DNA of 64,000 nucleotides from Guptibacillus spartinae (GCF_028610625.1 NZ_JAQQWU010000002.1:124001-188000), one strand, 5' to 3'; numbered from the stretch's first letter, positions 24,523 through 33,901 are shown. Made by a program: numbers and translations. Notes: generated from the sequence alone by a model not told the origin.

Positions 24523-25129
24523 TTAATCTGTCTCCTTTTTTGACCAGGTTATATTCTTCTTTTGTATTTACATTTAAAAATTGATTTTTGTCATTCTCAA
24601 CTTCGACATAAAGCGGATCAATGGAATCGAGTAAATCGTTCATTCTTTTTCTCCCTGATATAAGAAGTTGTTCGATAATTGGTTGACATGAAGAATGGTA
24701 AATTGCACAAAGAGGCTGACGTCTATCAGAACTGACAGGTACCACCGCCATAGCAGTAGGGTGTTTATTCAGTTCTTGTATTAGAAACGAAAATAAACCC
24801 TCTGTTACTAACGGCATATCACAAGCTACTGCAAAATAATAATCCCCACTCGTATGCATAATCCCAGAATAAATACCTGCTAGTGGCCCCATCCCCTGGA
24901 AAACGTCCTCATCTTTTATCACTTTCAGATCTCCAGCTGTTTCCAAAATGAATTTCTCTAATAAATTTGCTTTCGTAACAATGATCGCTTCATCTATTAC
25001 GGGATAAAGTTGATTAAGAACCGCTTGATAAAAGGGTTTATTGTGAAAGGAAGCAAATGCTTTTGGAGATCCAAACCTTCGAGATTCTCCTCCTGCAAGC
25101 AATATACCTATTATTCTCATAATATCCAT
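24515..25129 (-). CDS. mobA: MobA, molybdenum cofactor guanylyltransferase
   Basis: A 204-residue nucleotidyltransferase: the GTP-binding LLAGGESRRFGSPKA is at residues 10-24, the Mg-binding Asp in VACDMPLV, and the RRQPLCAIYH block follow. It transfers GMP to Mo-molybdopterin. AGGAGG lies three bases before the first ATG and twelve before the fourth codon ATG, so the start is uncertain by nine bases. It overlaps both neighbours. No other moa, moe or mod genes lie nearby. Confidence 0.86.
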   Translation of the reverse strand: MDIMRIIGILLAGGESRRFGSPKAFASFHNKPFYQAVLNQLYPVIDEAIIVTKANLLEKFILETAGDLKVIKDEDVFQGMGPLAGIYSGIMHTSGDYYFAVACDMPLVTEGLFSFLIQELNKHPTAMAVVPVSSDRRQPLCAIYHSSCQPIIEQLLISGRKRMNDLLDSIDPLYVEVENDKNQFLNVNTKEEYNLVKKGDRLNG

Positions 25130-25887
25130 GCACCTCCTATAAGAGCACCAATAACGGAAGAAGCGAAATTAACTACATCATTATTAAAACCTTTTACGCC
25201 ACTAAGTTTATCCGTCTGCTTTCCACAATGAGTGCGCCTCTCAGTTCTTGTTCCACAACGTAGACATTGAAACTCCTCCTGCATGGTAGCTCCAATCAGC
25301 GTATCGCTTAAACAACCGACAAAACCAGCAAACGTCACAACAGCTGCTGCTTGATAGGAGAGGTCAAAAACGAAAGAACCGACTACACCTATTAAAGCAG
25401 ATCCAAGAAAAGATGCCACGACACCTAGCATACTTACTGCCCCAGAAGTCCCTGCAGGAACGATTTTCAAAGTTTTTATATGAAGTGGTTTTCGTGTTGA
25501 GAGAACACCAAGTTCAGAGGCCCACGTATCAGAATTAGAAGTGGCAATCGCACTTAAAAAAATGAACGTCCATACCTCTTTAGGAAAAATGACCATCATC
25601 ACTCCAGCTAAAGCAGCCACCCCACCGTTAGCAAGAACCTGATACTGATCTCTCGATGCACCCTTTTCTACGATTTCTTCAATACCACCTTTTTGTTCAG
25701 ATTGATATTTACTCCATACCGTGGAAGATAGAAAAAAGATCCCGAGAAGCAAAAGTCCTTTCCAGGCAAATCCAAGCGCAATCATACACCCAACACCTGT
25801 AGCCGCAAGTGCACCTTTTTTTGAAAGCGCTTGGACTTTGTAACCTAGAAAACCTGTCAGAGCACTAATAAAAATATAAATAATCAT
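25117..25887 (-). CDS. DUF92 family membrane protein
   Basis: A 256-residue membrane protein of about six segments with DUF92 signatures: KKGALAATGVGC, the SNSDTWASELGVLS block with its acidic pair, and SLIGATMQ-like (LSDTLIGATMQ) followed by a Cys pair (CLRCGTRTE). The DUF92/TMEM19 family includes plant VTE6, a phytyl-phosphate kinase, so CTP-dependent isoprenoid phosphate chemistry is possible but unproven here. Its ATG overlaps the yqgN stop (ATGA) without an own binding site. It overlaps mobA by 13 bases. Confidence 0.82.
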   Translation of the reverse strand: MIIYIFISALTGFLGYKVQALSKKGALAATGVGCMIALGFAWKGLLLLGIFFLSSTVWSKYQSEQKGGIEEIVEKGASRDQYQVLANGGVAALAGVMMVIFPKEVWTFIFLSAIATSNSDTWASELGVLSTRKPLHIKTLKIVPAGTSGAVSMLGVVASFLGSALIGVVGSFVFDLSYQAAAVVTFAGFVGCLSDTLIGATMQEEFQCLRCGTRTERRTHCGKQTDKLSGVKGFNNDVVNFASSVIGALIGGAWIL

Positions 25888-26450
25888 ATTATGTTAACAA
25901 TTTGTTCATTTGTAATAATGGCTTGTACGGGTAAATCAAACGATTCGGTTGGTACTTTTTCAACGAGTTGAAACTCATAAGCAAGCGAAACAGTTGCGTT
26001 TGAATACTTTTTCAAGTATCGATCATAATAGCCTCCGCCAAATCCGATTCTAAAGCCATGCCGATCAAAAATAAGCCCTGGTACAAGCAATAGGTTTATT
26101 TCCTCAGGAGGACATAGCGCTGTTTGATCTGGACGTGGTTCTTCCAGACCAAAATACACACTCTCTAACTGATCCCACTCTGTTAGATAATGAAAGGTCA
26201 TCTGTTTTGTCTTAGGATCGCATTTTGGTACTGCTACTCTTTTGCCATCCTCCCATGCTTTTTCAATAATTTCTTTTGTATTAATTTCACCTTTCATTGC
26301 AACTGTTAACCCAATGGTTTCTGCTGTATTATAAGGTTCATATGTATAGAGGCGGTTTAAAATTTGTTGATCGAGAAGTGCTTTTTCTTCAGCACGAATT
26401 TCGTTTATTTTCAATTTCATATTCGTTCGCCACTCATGTTTTGATTGCAT
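25884..26450 (-). CDS. yqgN: YqgN, 5-formyltetrahydrofolate cyclo-ligase
   Basis: A 188-residue enzyme making 5,10-methenyl-THF from 5-formyl-THF with ATP. Visible: VAVPKCDPKTKQMTF, the LLLVPGLIFD strand and the substrate/ATP motif RIGFGGGYYDRYL. Three ATGs in a row follow GAGGAGG; the third has ideal spacing, chosen here. First gene of a tightly overlapping operon with DUF92, mobA and moeB, separated from rpmG by a terminator. Confidence 0.88.
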   Translation of the reverse strand: MQSKHEWRTNMKLKINEIRAEEKALLDQQILNRLYTYEPYNTAETIGLTVAMKGEINTKEIIEKAWEDGKRVAVPKCDPKTKQMTFHYLTEWDQLESVYFGLEEPRPDQTALCPPEEINLLLVPGLIFDRHGFRIGFGGGYYDRYLKKYSNATVSLAYEFQLVEKVPTESFDLPVQAIITNEQIVNII

Positions 26451-26503
26451 CATCATTCCTCCTCATTTCCTCTCTTACTAGTCTACGGGAAAATGTGCAA
26501 ATA

Positions 26504-26531
26504 AAAAAGCAGTAGGATATCCTACTGCTTA
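26504..26531 (-). terminator. Terminator after rpmG
   Basis: Minus-strand AAGCAGTAGGA and TCCTACTGCTT (near-perfect, loop TA) followed by TTTT. Confidence 0.88.
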
Positions 26532-26678
26532 CTTAGTTTCGCGATGTAACGTCTGCTTTTTAAGTCTTGGGCTGTATTTTTTAAGTTCAAGACGATCAGG
26601 GTTAGTACGTTTGTTCTTCGTCGTGATGTAGTTACGATCGCCTGTTTCAGTGCAAGCCAATGTAATTTGTACGCGCAT
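26529..26678 (-). CDS. rpmG: Ribosomal protein L33, zinc-ligand-poor form
   Basis: A 49-residue L33. [13 protein letters not shown] and [13 protein letters not shown] align with RpmGA, but the usual CxxC pairs are lost: only one Cys remains (CTET for CTEC, KYSPR for KYCPR). This is the C-minus type that does not need zinc. The position next to yqgN matches B. subtilis rpmGA, which is normally the zinc form. GGAGGG precedes the ATG; a terminator follows. No Zur box was seen upstream. Confidence 0.92.
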   Translation of the reverse strand: MRVQITLACTETGDRNYITTKNKRTNPDRLELKKYSPRLKKQTLHRETK

Positions 26679-26754
26679 GAATATCCCTCCAAATCCTATC
26701 AAACTGTTCATTTAACAACATACTTTATTATGATAACAAACATATCTCATTCAA

Positions 26755-28737
26755 TCAAGTTGTTTTTGTTGTGGAAAGTGCTACATATTTTTCAAGGTAG
26801 TCTTTCACCACATCCACAAACGTAGCATGCGACCATGTAAGCGGGGCAACGGATAGAGGTTTCCCTGAATAAGGATGGACCTGTTCTGGTAGTATACCAC
26901 TTGAAAGGGCCTGCTTATATACCCAATCAATATGATGTTTCGCCTCACGTAATTGTTTAAGCGTTTGAGCACGAGAAATTTTCCATTTAGCCATCCACAG
27001 CGTACAGATAACCCATGGATTCCCCGGTACTTCTTCAACATTCTGCGATTGTTGGAAGTAATAATCACTAACATACCGTGCGATTCCACCAATGCTCGTT
27101 TTGACAGAAAGTTTTTTTTCGATTTGTTCCATCGTGCGAATTATTCGAGGATCATCAGCAGAAAAAACCCCAAATGCGAATAAACCAAACAGGCTGCTTT
27201 CAATCGTGTAATCTTTCGTTATTTCACCTGTTTCCTGATTACGATAAAGCCCTCTTAAAAAGCAGGAACTTTTTTCGTCATAAAGATGTGTCTCAATCCC
27301 CTTTTTAATCCGCTCTGCCCCTTCATAATAGCTCTCCGCACGATCATCCTCTCCAAACAACCTTGCGAACGAATGAGCTGCCATTAGCCCCCCATAGCAA
27401 GCTGATGCTGTAAAACTAAATACACCAAACCTTTCTTCCCAAAGATCATAAGAAGGGAGTGGAAGATCGAGCGTTTCATCCATAAACTGCAACAGAAACT
27501 TTGCACCTGGTCGAACTAAAAACTTATAAAGCGATTGTGCAAATTCAATATCACCAGTCGATTGATAATGTTCCCAGAACGCCCAAAGAACAAGAGCCGT
27601 CTCATCTTCTTGGATTGGAAGCTGAGGTTGCTTCAAACGATCGACATAAGGATGCCAACTCGATCCTACGGAACCATCAGGATTGTATTTATGATGTAAA
27701 TAGCCATCTTTTGAAAGCAGTTCAGTACAGCAGCGATAAAAGTTCGTAACCATTCCATGGTACCCGGCTTTAGACATCGCAGAAGCAATTAGTGCCCCGT
27801 CCCTTGGCCACATATAACTATAGTGGTCTCGATTATAATGTAAGATATCTGAATCGTTCGCAGCAATAATCGTGCCATTTTGGTTTGTTTGCGTTCGGAC
27901 TATTAACAAACTTCTTTTATAAAGAGCAAGGATATCTGGCTCTAAATCAGTCTCTGGTAGCACAGATTTATTTACCCAACGATTCCAATACATTCGGATT
28001 TTCTCAACCGTTAATTTGGTTCCAATCTCACTCACATACTCATGAATGCTACTTACTTCTTCTTTTGTCCTACCAACTGTCATCCAGTAATAAGCTGTTT
28101 TTTGCTCATGTGGTTCTAAGTTCGTTTCGAGTGAGAAAGTGCTATCGACTGACCCTTGCGCAATTGGATTGACGTGTAAATGTCCATCTTCTGCATCACG
28201 CCACGTGCCTTCAGCTGCCTGAAATCGTTTCACCCCAGTGGTGTACTGGTTAATTCCTTTCCCATCTAGCTCGCCATTAAAAAGAAAATACCTGTAGCGT
28301 TTATAATGAATCACAGACTTTGTATCTGGACAGAAGTAAGCTGTATCGCCTACTTCTGTTTCATAAATATTTAAATCTTGATGGAAGAAGAGTCTTACAT
28401 CGCGACTTTGATTTTCAAAATTAACAATAGTAATTTTACGAATCATCAGCATCTCACGTTGATGCACGCCTTCTTCAAAAACTAATTTAATTCCAAGGTG
28501 AGGATGTACAGCAGTACTGTACGTAACGAGAGTATCTTGATCATAGTTAGGTTGGATCTCCCATTCCGATGAGTGAAGCCATGAGAATTTACCATCAACC
28601 CATACGCCAATTCGGTTAGCATGGCCTTGTACATGATTTTGTTGTCCCACATAAGGATAGTAAATATCTCGAATTTGAAGAAACTGATCCATATTAATGA
28701 GCAGTTGACCATTTCCAATGACTAAGTGTCTTGGCAT
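26755..28737 (-). CDS. Glycoside hydrolase family 15 (glucoamylase-like)
   Basis: A 660-residue two-domain enzyme. The N-terminal beta domain (about 1-270) begins LVIGNGQLLINMDQ, typical of bacterial GH15; the alpha6/alpha6 barrel follows with MWPRDGALIASAM, the catalytic acid region QEDETALVLWAF and the base region LPEQVHPYSGKPLSVAPL with TWSHATF. There is no signal peptide, so it acts inside the cell, perhaps on glycogen, maltodextrin or trehalose; the exact substrate is unknown. GGGGGGAG precedes the ATG. It fills the spot where B. subtilis has pst genes between pbpA and rpmGA. Confidence 0.88.
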   Translation of the reverse strand: MPRHLVIGNGQLLINMDQFLQIRDIYYPYVGQQNHVQGHANRIGVWVDGKFSWLHSSEWEIQPNYDQDTLVTYSTAVHPHLGIKLVFEEGVHQREMLMIRKITIVNFENQSRDVRLFFHQDLNIYETEVGDTAYFCPDTKSVIHYKRYRYFLFNGELDGKGINQYTTGVKRFQAAEGTWRDAEDGHLHVNPIAQGSVDSTFSLETNLEPHEQKTAYYWMTVGRTKEEVSSIHEYVSEIGTKLTVEKIRMYWNRWVNKSVLPETDLEPDILALYKRSLLIVRTQTNQNGTIIAANDSDILHYNRDHYSYMWPRDGALIASAMSKAGYHGMVTNFYRCCTELLSKDGYLHHKYNPDGSVGSSWHPYVDRLKQPQLPIQEDETALVLWAFWEHYQSTGDIEFAQSLYKFLVRPGAKFLLQFMDETLDLPLPSYDLWEERFGVFSFTASACYGGLMAAHSFARLFGEDDRAESYYEGAERIKKGIETHLYDEKSSCFLRGLYRNQETGEITKDYTIESSLFGLFAFGVFSADDPRIIRTMEQIEKKLSVKTSIGGIARYVSDYYFQQSQNVEEVPGNPWVICTLWMAKWKISRAQTLKQLREAKHHIDWVYKQALSSGILPEQVHPYSGKPLSVAPLTWSHATFVDVVKDYLEKYVALSTTKTT

Positions 28738-28816
28738 CTTACTCCCCCCTATCCATCTCCTACACTAGTCTATTGCAGAAGTGGACAGGTCATTACTCAT
28801 GGTTCTTATATAAAAA

Positions 28817-28844
28817 TAAAAAACCGCTTTTAGCGGTTTTTTAT
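28817..28844 (-). terminator. Terminator after pbpA
   Basis: Minus-strand AAAAAACCGCT and AGCGGTTTTTT with loop AAA, overlapping the end of pbpA. Confidence 0.9.
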
Positions 28845-30859
28845 TCAGCGTCTTCTTTGTATCCAATTGGTTTCTTGGCTTCTTCTTTTAAATCAAAATA
28901 AGCATCCAAGACACGCCCACCAATTTTTTTATTTACATAGCCAGAAGAAGAATCATTCACTTCTGGAATAACAACAGAGATCGCTACTTCTGGATTGTTA
29001 TAAGGAGCATAACCTACAAGTGTTAAATTATAGCCATCGCCAATTTGTGCAGTACCAGTTTTTCCGGCTGCTTGATAATCATCACTTTGGAAATATGGAT
29101 AATGTGTACCTGCAGTACCGTTTGCCGTATTCATTACCATCCACATACCCTTTTGAACATGCGCAACTTCATCTTCACTCATTTTAATTTTATTCAGTAC
29201 TTCAGGGGTATTTTGAAAAAGAATGGTATTAGACAAACCATCTTTTTCAGAAGGCTCATGAACTTCTTTTAGAATATGAGGTTCAATTCGATATCCTCCA
29301 TTAGCAAGAGTAGAAGTATATTGAGCCATTTGCATAGGTGTATAGGTATCGTACTGCCCTATGGCAAAATCAAGAATTTTCCCGAACTCACTCAGACCGC
29401 CATTCAATCCTGCACTTTCCCCAGGTAGGTCAACACCGGTTTTCACACCTAGACCAAACTGAGAGAAAGATTCTTTTAGTTCATCATAGGCTTTCGGGTC
29501 ATAACTACTACTTTCGTATGGAGCATAATCATAACCAGCCATTTTCATGGCAACTTTCCACATATATACGTTTGATGATCGTTGTAATGCAACTAGGTCT
29601 GAAATTGGTCCCATTGCATTAGCTGTATAGGATGACTTTTTACCTTCGTCTTTAAAGTATAATACTTCGTCTACTAGGGTTGTATAAGGTTTAATAACCC
29701 CATACTGATAACCTGTTAACACCGTCGCTCCTTTAACAGTCGACCCCATCGCATACGAGTCCCCGATAACTCCAAAAGTACGGTCTTTGAATTCTCCATT
29801 GCTATATTCTTTACCTGCTAACGAAAGGATTTCACCGGTATTCGGATCCATCATGACAACATATCCTCTTTTTGCTCCATATTGCCTCGCATCGTTAAGC
29901 TCTTCATCAAGAATTTTTTCGACTTTCTTTTGAAGATCAATATCTAAGGAAAGGACCAAATCATTTCCTCTTTGTCCTTCAATCACATTCGGTTCACCTA
30001 TTGGTTCACCAGATTTATCTGTTACATACGTTTGCTTTTCTTTTTGCCCTTTTAAATATTCTTCATATTCTTTTTCTAGATAGCTAATCCCAACTTTATC
30101 GTTTCGATCATAATCTCTCAAACCAAAATAATTTAGCTCATCTTTAGGGATCGGTCCTACTCTGCCAAAAATAGTTTGCAATGTATCTCCATAAGGGTAT
30201 TCTCGCGTAGCATCCGCTTGGATTTCAATACCCGGTAACGATCCAAGATTTTCACTGATTTTTGCAATTTCATCCTCCGTCAAACCGATTTTGATTGTTT
30301 GAGATGATAACGCATATCCAGTATCCATCGCCCTTTTTATCGCTGCCACTTCTAACTCTTCCGGATTGTTTTTAATTTCATCTAGATCCTCATCAGTAAT
30401 GCGGTCGATTTGAAGTTGATATGCTTCACTTGTCTCCAATTCTTCCCATTCTTTATCAGTTAATTTTTTCTTTGCCTTCTCTGGATTCGTTACGATCCAA
30501 TAATCCTTAAGATCACGATCAATGACATCATCTGTATCTTTATCGATATAACCTGCTAATTTTCGGGCTAATTCAAGTCTTTCTGCTTGTTTCGTATTCT
30601 GTGTCCGAATATATGTAAGCGCAAATTCAGGATTATTATCGACAAGAACGCGTCCATAACGATCATACATTTTCCCACGAGGTGCAGTTGATTCTGCCGT
30701 CACGTTCTCTGTTTGTTCAGAAACACGCTCGTATTCTTCTCCATTAACAATCTGAATAACACCAAGCCGAAGAATTAAGGTAGAAAACAAAAGGAATACA
30801 GTTAAAAACAATATATTTAGCCTAAAAGGTACATGATTTTTCTTTTTCTTAGCTTTCAC
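28841..30859 (-). CDS. pbpA: PbpA, class B penicillin-binding protein 2A
   Basis: A 672-residue class B PBP. An N-terminal anchor (about 15-37) is followed by the dimerisation domain (APRGKMYDRYG) and the transpeptidase with SxxK at Ser373 (STVK), the SSN motif in LQRSSNVYMW and KTG in AAGKTGTAQIG. It crosslinks peptidoglycan during rod elongation. I start at GTG 30857-30859, six bases after AAGGGAG; the longer frame to 30883 is unsupported. Adjacent to yqgE and near sodA, as in B. subtilis. A hairpin lies between it and yqgE. Confidence 0.92.
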   Translation of the reverse strand: MKAKKKKNHVPFRLNILFLTVFLLFSTLILRLGVIQIVNGEEYERVSEQTENVTAESTAPRGKMYDRYGRVLVDNNPEFALTYIRTQNTKQAERLELARKLAGYIDKDTDDVIDRDLKDYWIVTNPEKAKKKLTDKEWEELETSEAYQLQIDRITDEDLDEIKNNPEELEVAAIKRAMDTGYALSSQTIKIGLTEDEIAKISENLGSLPGIEIQADATREYPYGDTLQTIFGRVGPIPKDELNYFGLRDYDRNDKVGISYLEKEYEEYLKGQKEKQTYVTDKSGEPIGEPNVIEGQRGNDLVLSLDIDLQKKVEKILDEELNDARQYGAKRGYVVMMDPNTGEILSLAGKEYSNGEFKDRTFGVIGDSYAMGSTVKGATVLTGYQYGVIKPYTTLVDEVLYFKDEGKKSSYTANAMGPISDLVALQRSSNVYMWKVAMKMAGYDYAPYESSSYDPKAYDELKESFSQFGLGVKTGVDLPGESAGLNGGLSEFGKILDFAIGQYDTYTPMQMAQYTSTLANGGYRIEPHILKEVHEPSEKDGLSNTILFQNTPEVLNKIKMSEDEVAHVQKGMWMVMNTANGTAGTHYPYFQSDDYQAAGKTGTAQIGDGYNLTLVGYAPYNNPEVAISVVIPEVNDSSSGYVNKKIGGRVLDAYFDLKEEAKKPIGYKEDAE

Positions 30860-30888
30860 GATAGACTCCCTTCCCTCAAACAAATATA

Positions 30889-30913
30889 GACACCTGTTCC
30901 AGACAGGTGCCTC
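30889..30913 (-). terminator. Hairpin between yqgE and pbpA
   Basis: Minus-strand GGCACCTGT and ACAGGTGTC form nine pairs with loop CTGGA, but only TATATTTG follows, so it is a weak or partial terminator, or an RNA-processing hairpin in the yqgE-pbpA message. Confidence 0.45.
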
Positions 30914-30971
30914 TGATCTCTCTTCTTCTTACTATACTTAGGGATAATAAAAAAGTAAAGGGACTAATGAG

Positions 30972-32222
30972 CTATTGTAATGGGTCTGGAGAAGGGTCGG
31001 CTACTGTAGCTGAAGTAGGTTGAAGCCTTCTCACAAAAAGGTAAATGAACGAATGTCCCGCCCCAACAATTAATAACAAGATGGGGATGCTTTTTTCATC
31101 GTTAAACAACTTCACCGCTGCTAAGAACAAGAGAATGGAAACAATTCGACCAAGGTTTAAGTAGACCTCACGAACAACAATATACTCAATGCGCATTTCA
31201 GCAGCATTCCACGCCTTGCCAATCACATCATACGTGAGAGAAATGTACGGAACAAGGAGAAGTGGATAAGCAAGAGAAATACACACTCCATACGTTAACA
31301 ATCGCGCAAACGTTAAATCCGTAACGAGCAGAAAAACAGACGCATAGAGAATAAGGCCACCATATAAAATGGCTTTTTTGCGGAATCTCGGCTTTATTAG
31401 ACGGGTGGCCAAGTAGTAAGCTAGAAAAGATACTGCAGAATTCACTAGCCCAAATGTTCCGATCGCTAGTTCACTTTCTGTCGTAATAAAAACAAGCACA
31501 ACAATAATAAAAATGAAAGTTCCTTCACGTATGCCTTGAAAAAAATGAGCGTGCAAGATATTTAGCCAGTCAGCATTAATTTTCCTTTCTTGAAAAACTC
31601 GCGTAAAAGAAAAATTCCCTTTAGCCGATCGACGTTCAAGAAAAAAGCTTAAAATAACAGCGGCAAAAAACAAAGCAAGTGATACGCCAAAAATGACTTT
31701 ATAACCCGTAAATGCTTCCAGACTTGAAATAATGACACCTGCAAATATCGGCCCAATCATACCGGCAAATGAAGTAAGTAAACCGAGAAAACCATTAAAA
31801 AAATCTCTTGTTTCCGGCTCCGTAATTTCGAATGTTAACACATTAAACGCCAGCCAATAAAAACCAAACCCAATTCCAAGTAATGCACCAAGTAAAACCA
31901 GTAAATGGCTCGCATTTTGACCTAAAGAAAGTACGGTTATATAAAAAAGAGCTAGAAAGATGACACCAATTCGTAAGACAATCACTCTGTCCATTTTCTT
32001 CGCCCATCTACCTGCAAGGATAAAGGTAAGTGGCTGGCTAATTACTGCAGCAAGGTTATATATCCCGATATCAGCAAATTCCCCGGACTGTTTCCACAAA
32101 TACACATTCACAAACGTATTTGAAAGCGCAATGCTCAGAGCATATAAACCCCCGATTGTTAGCAATAACAATAAATCTTTTGTTACTTCTATCTCGCCAA
32201 TCATATGTTTTATCACTTTCAT
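30972..32222 (-). CDS. yqgE: YqgE, MFS transporter
   Basis: A 416-residue major facilitator with about twelve membrane segments and the cytoplasmic loop AGRWAKKMDR after TM2. Substrate unknown. Start ATG at 32220-32222 has GGGGAG seven bases upstream. Position between sodA and pbpA is conserved as yqgE in Bacillus. Confidence 0.85.
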   Translation of the reverse strand: MKVIKHMIGEIEVTKDLLLLLTIGGLYALSIALSNTFVNVYLWKQSGEFADIGIYNLAAVISQPLTFILAGRWAKKMDRVIVLRIGVIFLALFYITVLSLGQNASHLLVLLGALLGIGFGFYWLAFNVLTFEITEPETRDFFNGFLGLLTSFAGMIGPIFAGVIISSLEAFTGYKVIFGVSLALFFAAVILSFFLERRSAKGNFSFTRVFQERKINADWLNILHAHFFQGIREGTFIFIIVVLVFITTESELAIGTFGLVNSAVSFLAYYLATRLIKPRFRKKAILYGGLILYASVFLLVTDLTFARLLTYGVCISLAYPLLLVPYISLTYDVIGKAWNAAEMRIEYIVVREVYLNLGRIVSILLFLAAVKLFNDEKSIPILLLIVGAGHSFIYLFVRRLQPTSATVADPSPDPLQ

Positions 32223-32323
32223 CTGAAACTCCCCTTTTTTCATCCACCCTTATTTTGACTTAATTCCTGCTCGTTATGCGGACGAATCAAAAAGGATAAA
32301 CTATGTTTAAAAGGGGACTGGTT

Positions 32324-32611
32324 ATGTATTATTTTCTATATCGAACGGACGATCTTAATGAAATGCTTCGAGATCAATTATTTCAACACATTGAACTCCA
32401 GGTAAGTGAAGATAGAAATTCGTATTTTATCAATAAAATGACACACTATTTAAGGATCAACTATCGAAATCAAAAGATCTCATTAACCATATCAGATAAA
32501 CAAATCCTTCTTTGTTCACCAAACGATTTTGAAAACGGGTGTAGTTTCACCGATTTTTTAATAAATTATATACTTGATCATTTTGGAGCAATTTATACAA
32601 TGATCGAATGA
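32324..32611 (+). CDS. Uncharacterised 95-residue protein
   Basis: A soluble 95-residue protein, mixed alpha/beta, ending YILDHFGAIYTMIE. I use the ATG at 32324, seven bases after AAGGGG; the frame can extend to 32303. No family recognised. It sits alone between yqgE (divergent) and sodA (convergent), with a strong bidirectional terminator three bases after its stop, which supports that it is expressed. Confidence 0.7.
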   Translation: MYYFLYRTDDLNEMLRDQLFQHIELQVSEDRNSYFINKMTHYLRINYRNQKISLTISDKQILLCSPNDFENGCSFTDFLINYILDHFGAIYTMIE

Positions 32612-32614
32612 TAT

Positions 32615-32653
32615 AAAAAACTCCCCTGGCAATTCTGCCAGGGGAGTTTCTTG
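32615..32653. terminator. Bidirectional terminator between the 95-residue gene and sodA
   Basis: AAACTCCCCTGGCA and TGCCAGGGGAGTTT form a 14-base perfect stem with AATTC-like loop; A and T tracts on both sides. Confidence 0.93.
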
Positions 32654-32660
32654 AATAGCT

Positions 32661-33272
32661 TTATTTAGCTGCTTCGTAACGCTTAGCAACTTCATCCCAG
32701 TTTACAACATTCCAAAATGCACTAATGTAATCTGGACGTTTGTTTTGGTACTTAAGGTAGTAAGCATGCTCCCAAACATCTAGGCCTAGGATCGGTGTAA
32801 CACCTTCCATAACTGGAGTATCCTGATTAGGTGTGCTTGTTACTTCAAGCTCTCCGCCTTTTACTACTAGCCAAGCCCAACCTGAACCAAATCGGCCGGC
32901 TGCAGCATTAGCAAATTCTTCTTTGAAGCTTTCAAAGCTGCCAAATTTCTTTTTAAGCGCTTCGCTTAGATCACCAGATGGCTCTCCGCCGCCGTTAGGG
33001 CTAAGAAGTTGCCAGAATAGTGAGTGGTTCGCGTGTCCGCCACCATTGTTACGTACAGCAGTGCGAATGCCTTCAGGAAGTGCATCTAGATTGCCAAGAA
33101 GATCTTCTAGACTTTTTGATGCGTGCTCCTCATGACCTTCAAGTGCACCATTTAATTTTGTTACATATGCGTTGTGGTGCTTGTCGTGGTGGATCTTCAT
33201 TGTTTCTTCATCGATGTGTGGTTCTAGTGCATTGTAGTCGTAAGGTAGTTCTGGTAGTTCAAATTTAGCCAT
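32661..33272 (-). CDS. sodA: SodA, manganese/iron superoxide dismutase
   Basis: A 203-residue SOD. Metal ligands: His28 in KIHHDKHH, the His in [11 protein letters not shown], Asp and His in [12 protein letters not shown]. The Gln of TPNQDTP favours the Mn type. ATG at 33270-33272 has AAGGAGGAG upstream; the longer frame is not used. It detoxifies superoxide in the cytoplasm. Neighbours yqgE-pbpA match B. subtilis. The roughly 190 bases upstream to the tRNA terminator hold no gene; a weak TTGAAA-N17-TAGTGT lies at about 33360-33390. Confidence 0.95.
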   Translation of the reverse strand: MAKFELPELPYDYNALEPHIDEETMKIHHDKHHNAYVTKLNGALEGHEEHASKSLEDLLGNLDALPEGIRTAVRNNGGGHANHSLFWQLLSPNGGGEPSGDLSEALKKKFGSFESFKEEFANAAAGRFGSGWAWLVVKGGELEVTSTPNQDTPVMEGVTPILGLDVWEHAYYLKYQNKRPDYISAFWNVVNWDEVAKRYEAAK

Positions 33273-33465
33273 TGTGAATCTCCTCCTTAAATTAATATGT
33301 AACTTGCTGTCAGGGCAACGTTCATTGCCACTTGAACATGATGTCGTCACAAGTTTACACTAGCAGATTTTACATGCGTTTTCAAATAATAAACCTTTGA
33401 ATTACCGCAACACAAGTAAATTTTCCCCACGAAGGATAGAATTAAACATACCTATGAAGAAAACA

Positions 33466-33494
33466 CAAAAAAACTCGCCATATTATGACGAGTG
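33466..33494 (-). terminator. Terminator of the tRNA operon
   Basis: Minus-strand ACTCGTCAT and ATGGCGAGT (one G-T pair) with a three- to five-base loop, then TTTTTTTG, 15 bases after tRNA-Phe. Confidence 0.8.
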
Positions 33495-33508
33495 GGATCT
33501 TTATTGAG

Positions 33509-33584
<76 letters not shown>

Positions 33585-33632
33585 AAATATGTATAGCGAT
33601 TTTGGTACTAGCCTTAAACTCTAGCGCAGAAG

Positions 33633-33655
33633 TAAATTTGACGCAGTCAAATTTA
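33633..33655. repeat. Perfect 10-bp inverted repeat between tRNA-Phe and tRNA-fMet
   Basis: TAAATTTGAC and GTCAAATTTA surround GCA. In the tRNA precursor it would form a strong hairpin and may guide RNase processing; no T run follows on the minus strand, so it is not a terminator. Confidence 0.65.
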
Positions 33656-33656
33656 T

Positions 33657-33736
<80 letters not shown>

Positions 33737-33863
33737 ATAATATGAATGTAATAATGCAACACTTGCTACACTATGCAGCGCACTGTTTCTTCCTCTACAA
33801 GGTTATGCTTCGAGGCTTATCCGTCGAAACAACTCGAAGTTGATTCTTAGATGTAACGCTCGT

Positions 33864-33901
33864 TGCTCCACCCCGCGACAATATGAATATGATGATATTG
33901 C
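33864..33901 (-). pseudogene. Remnant duplicate of the tRNA-fMet 5' end
   Basis: The leader and first 12-13 bases of tRNA-fMet (CGCGGGGTGGAGCA preceded by ATTCATATT) recur here as at 33723-33757, with a few changes, then the match stops. About 105 bases of non-tRNA sequence lie between the copies. It looks like a broken tandem duplication. The 190-base spacer it sits in is otherwise empty, apart from a CTTCGAG/CTCGAAG inverted repeat. Confidence 0.65.
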
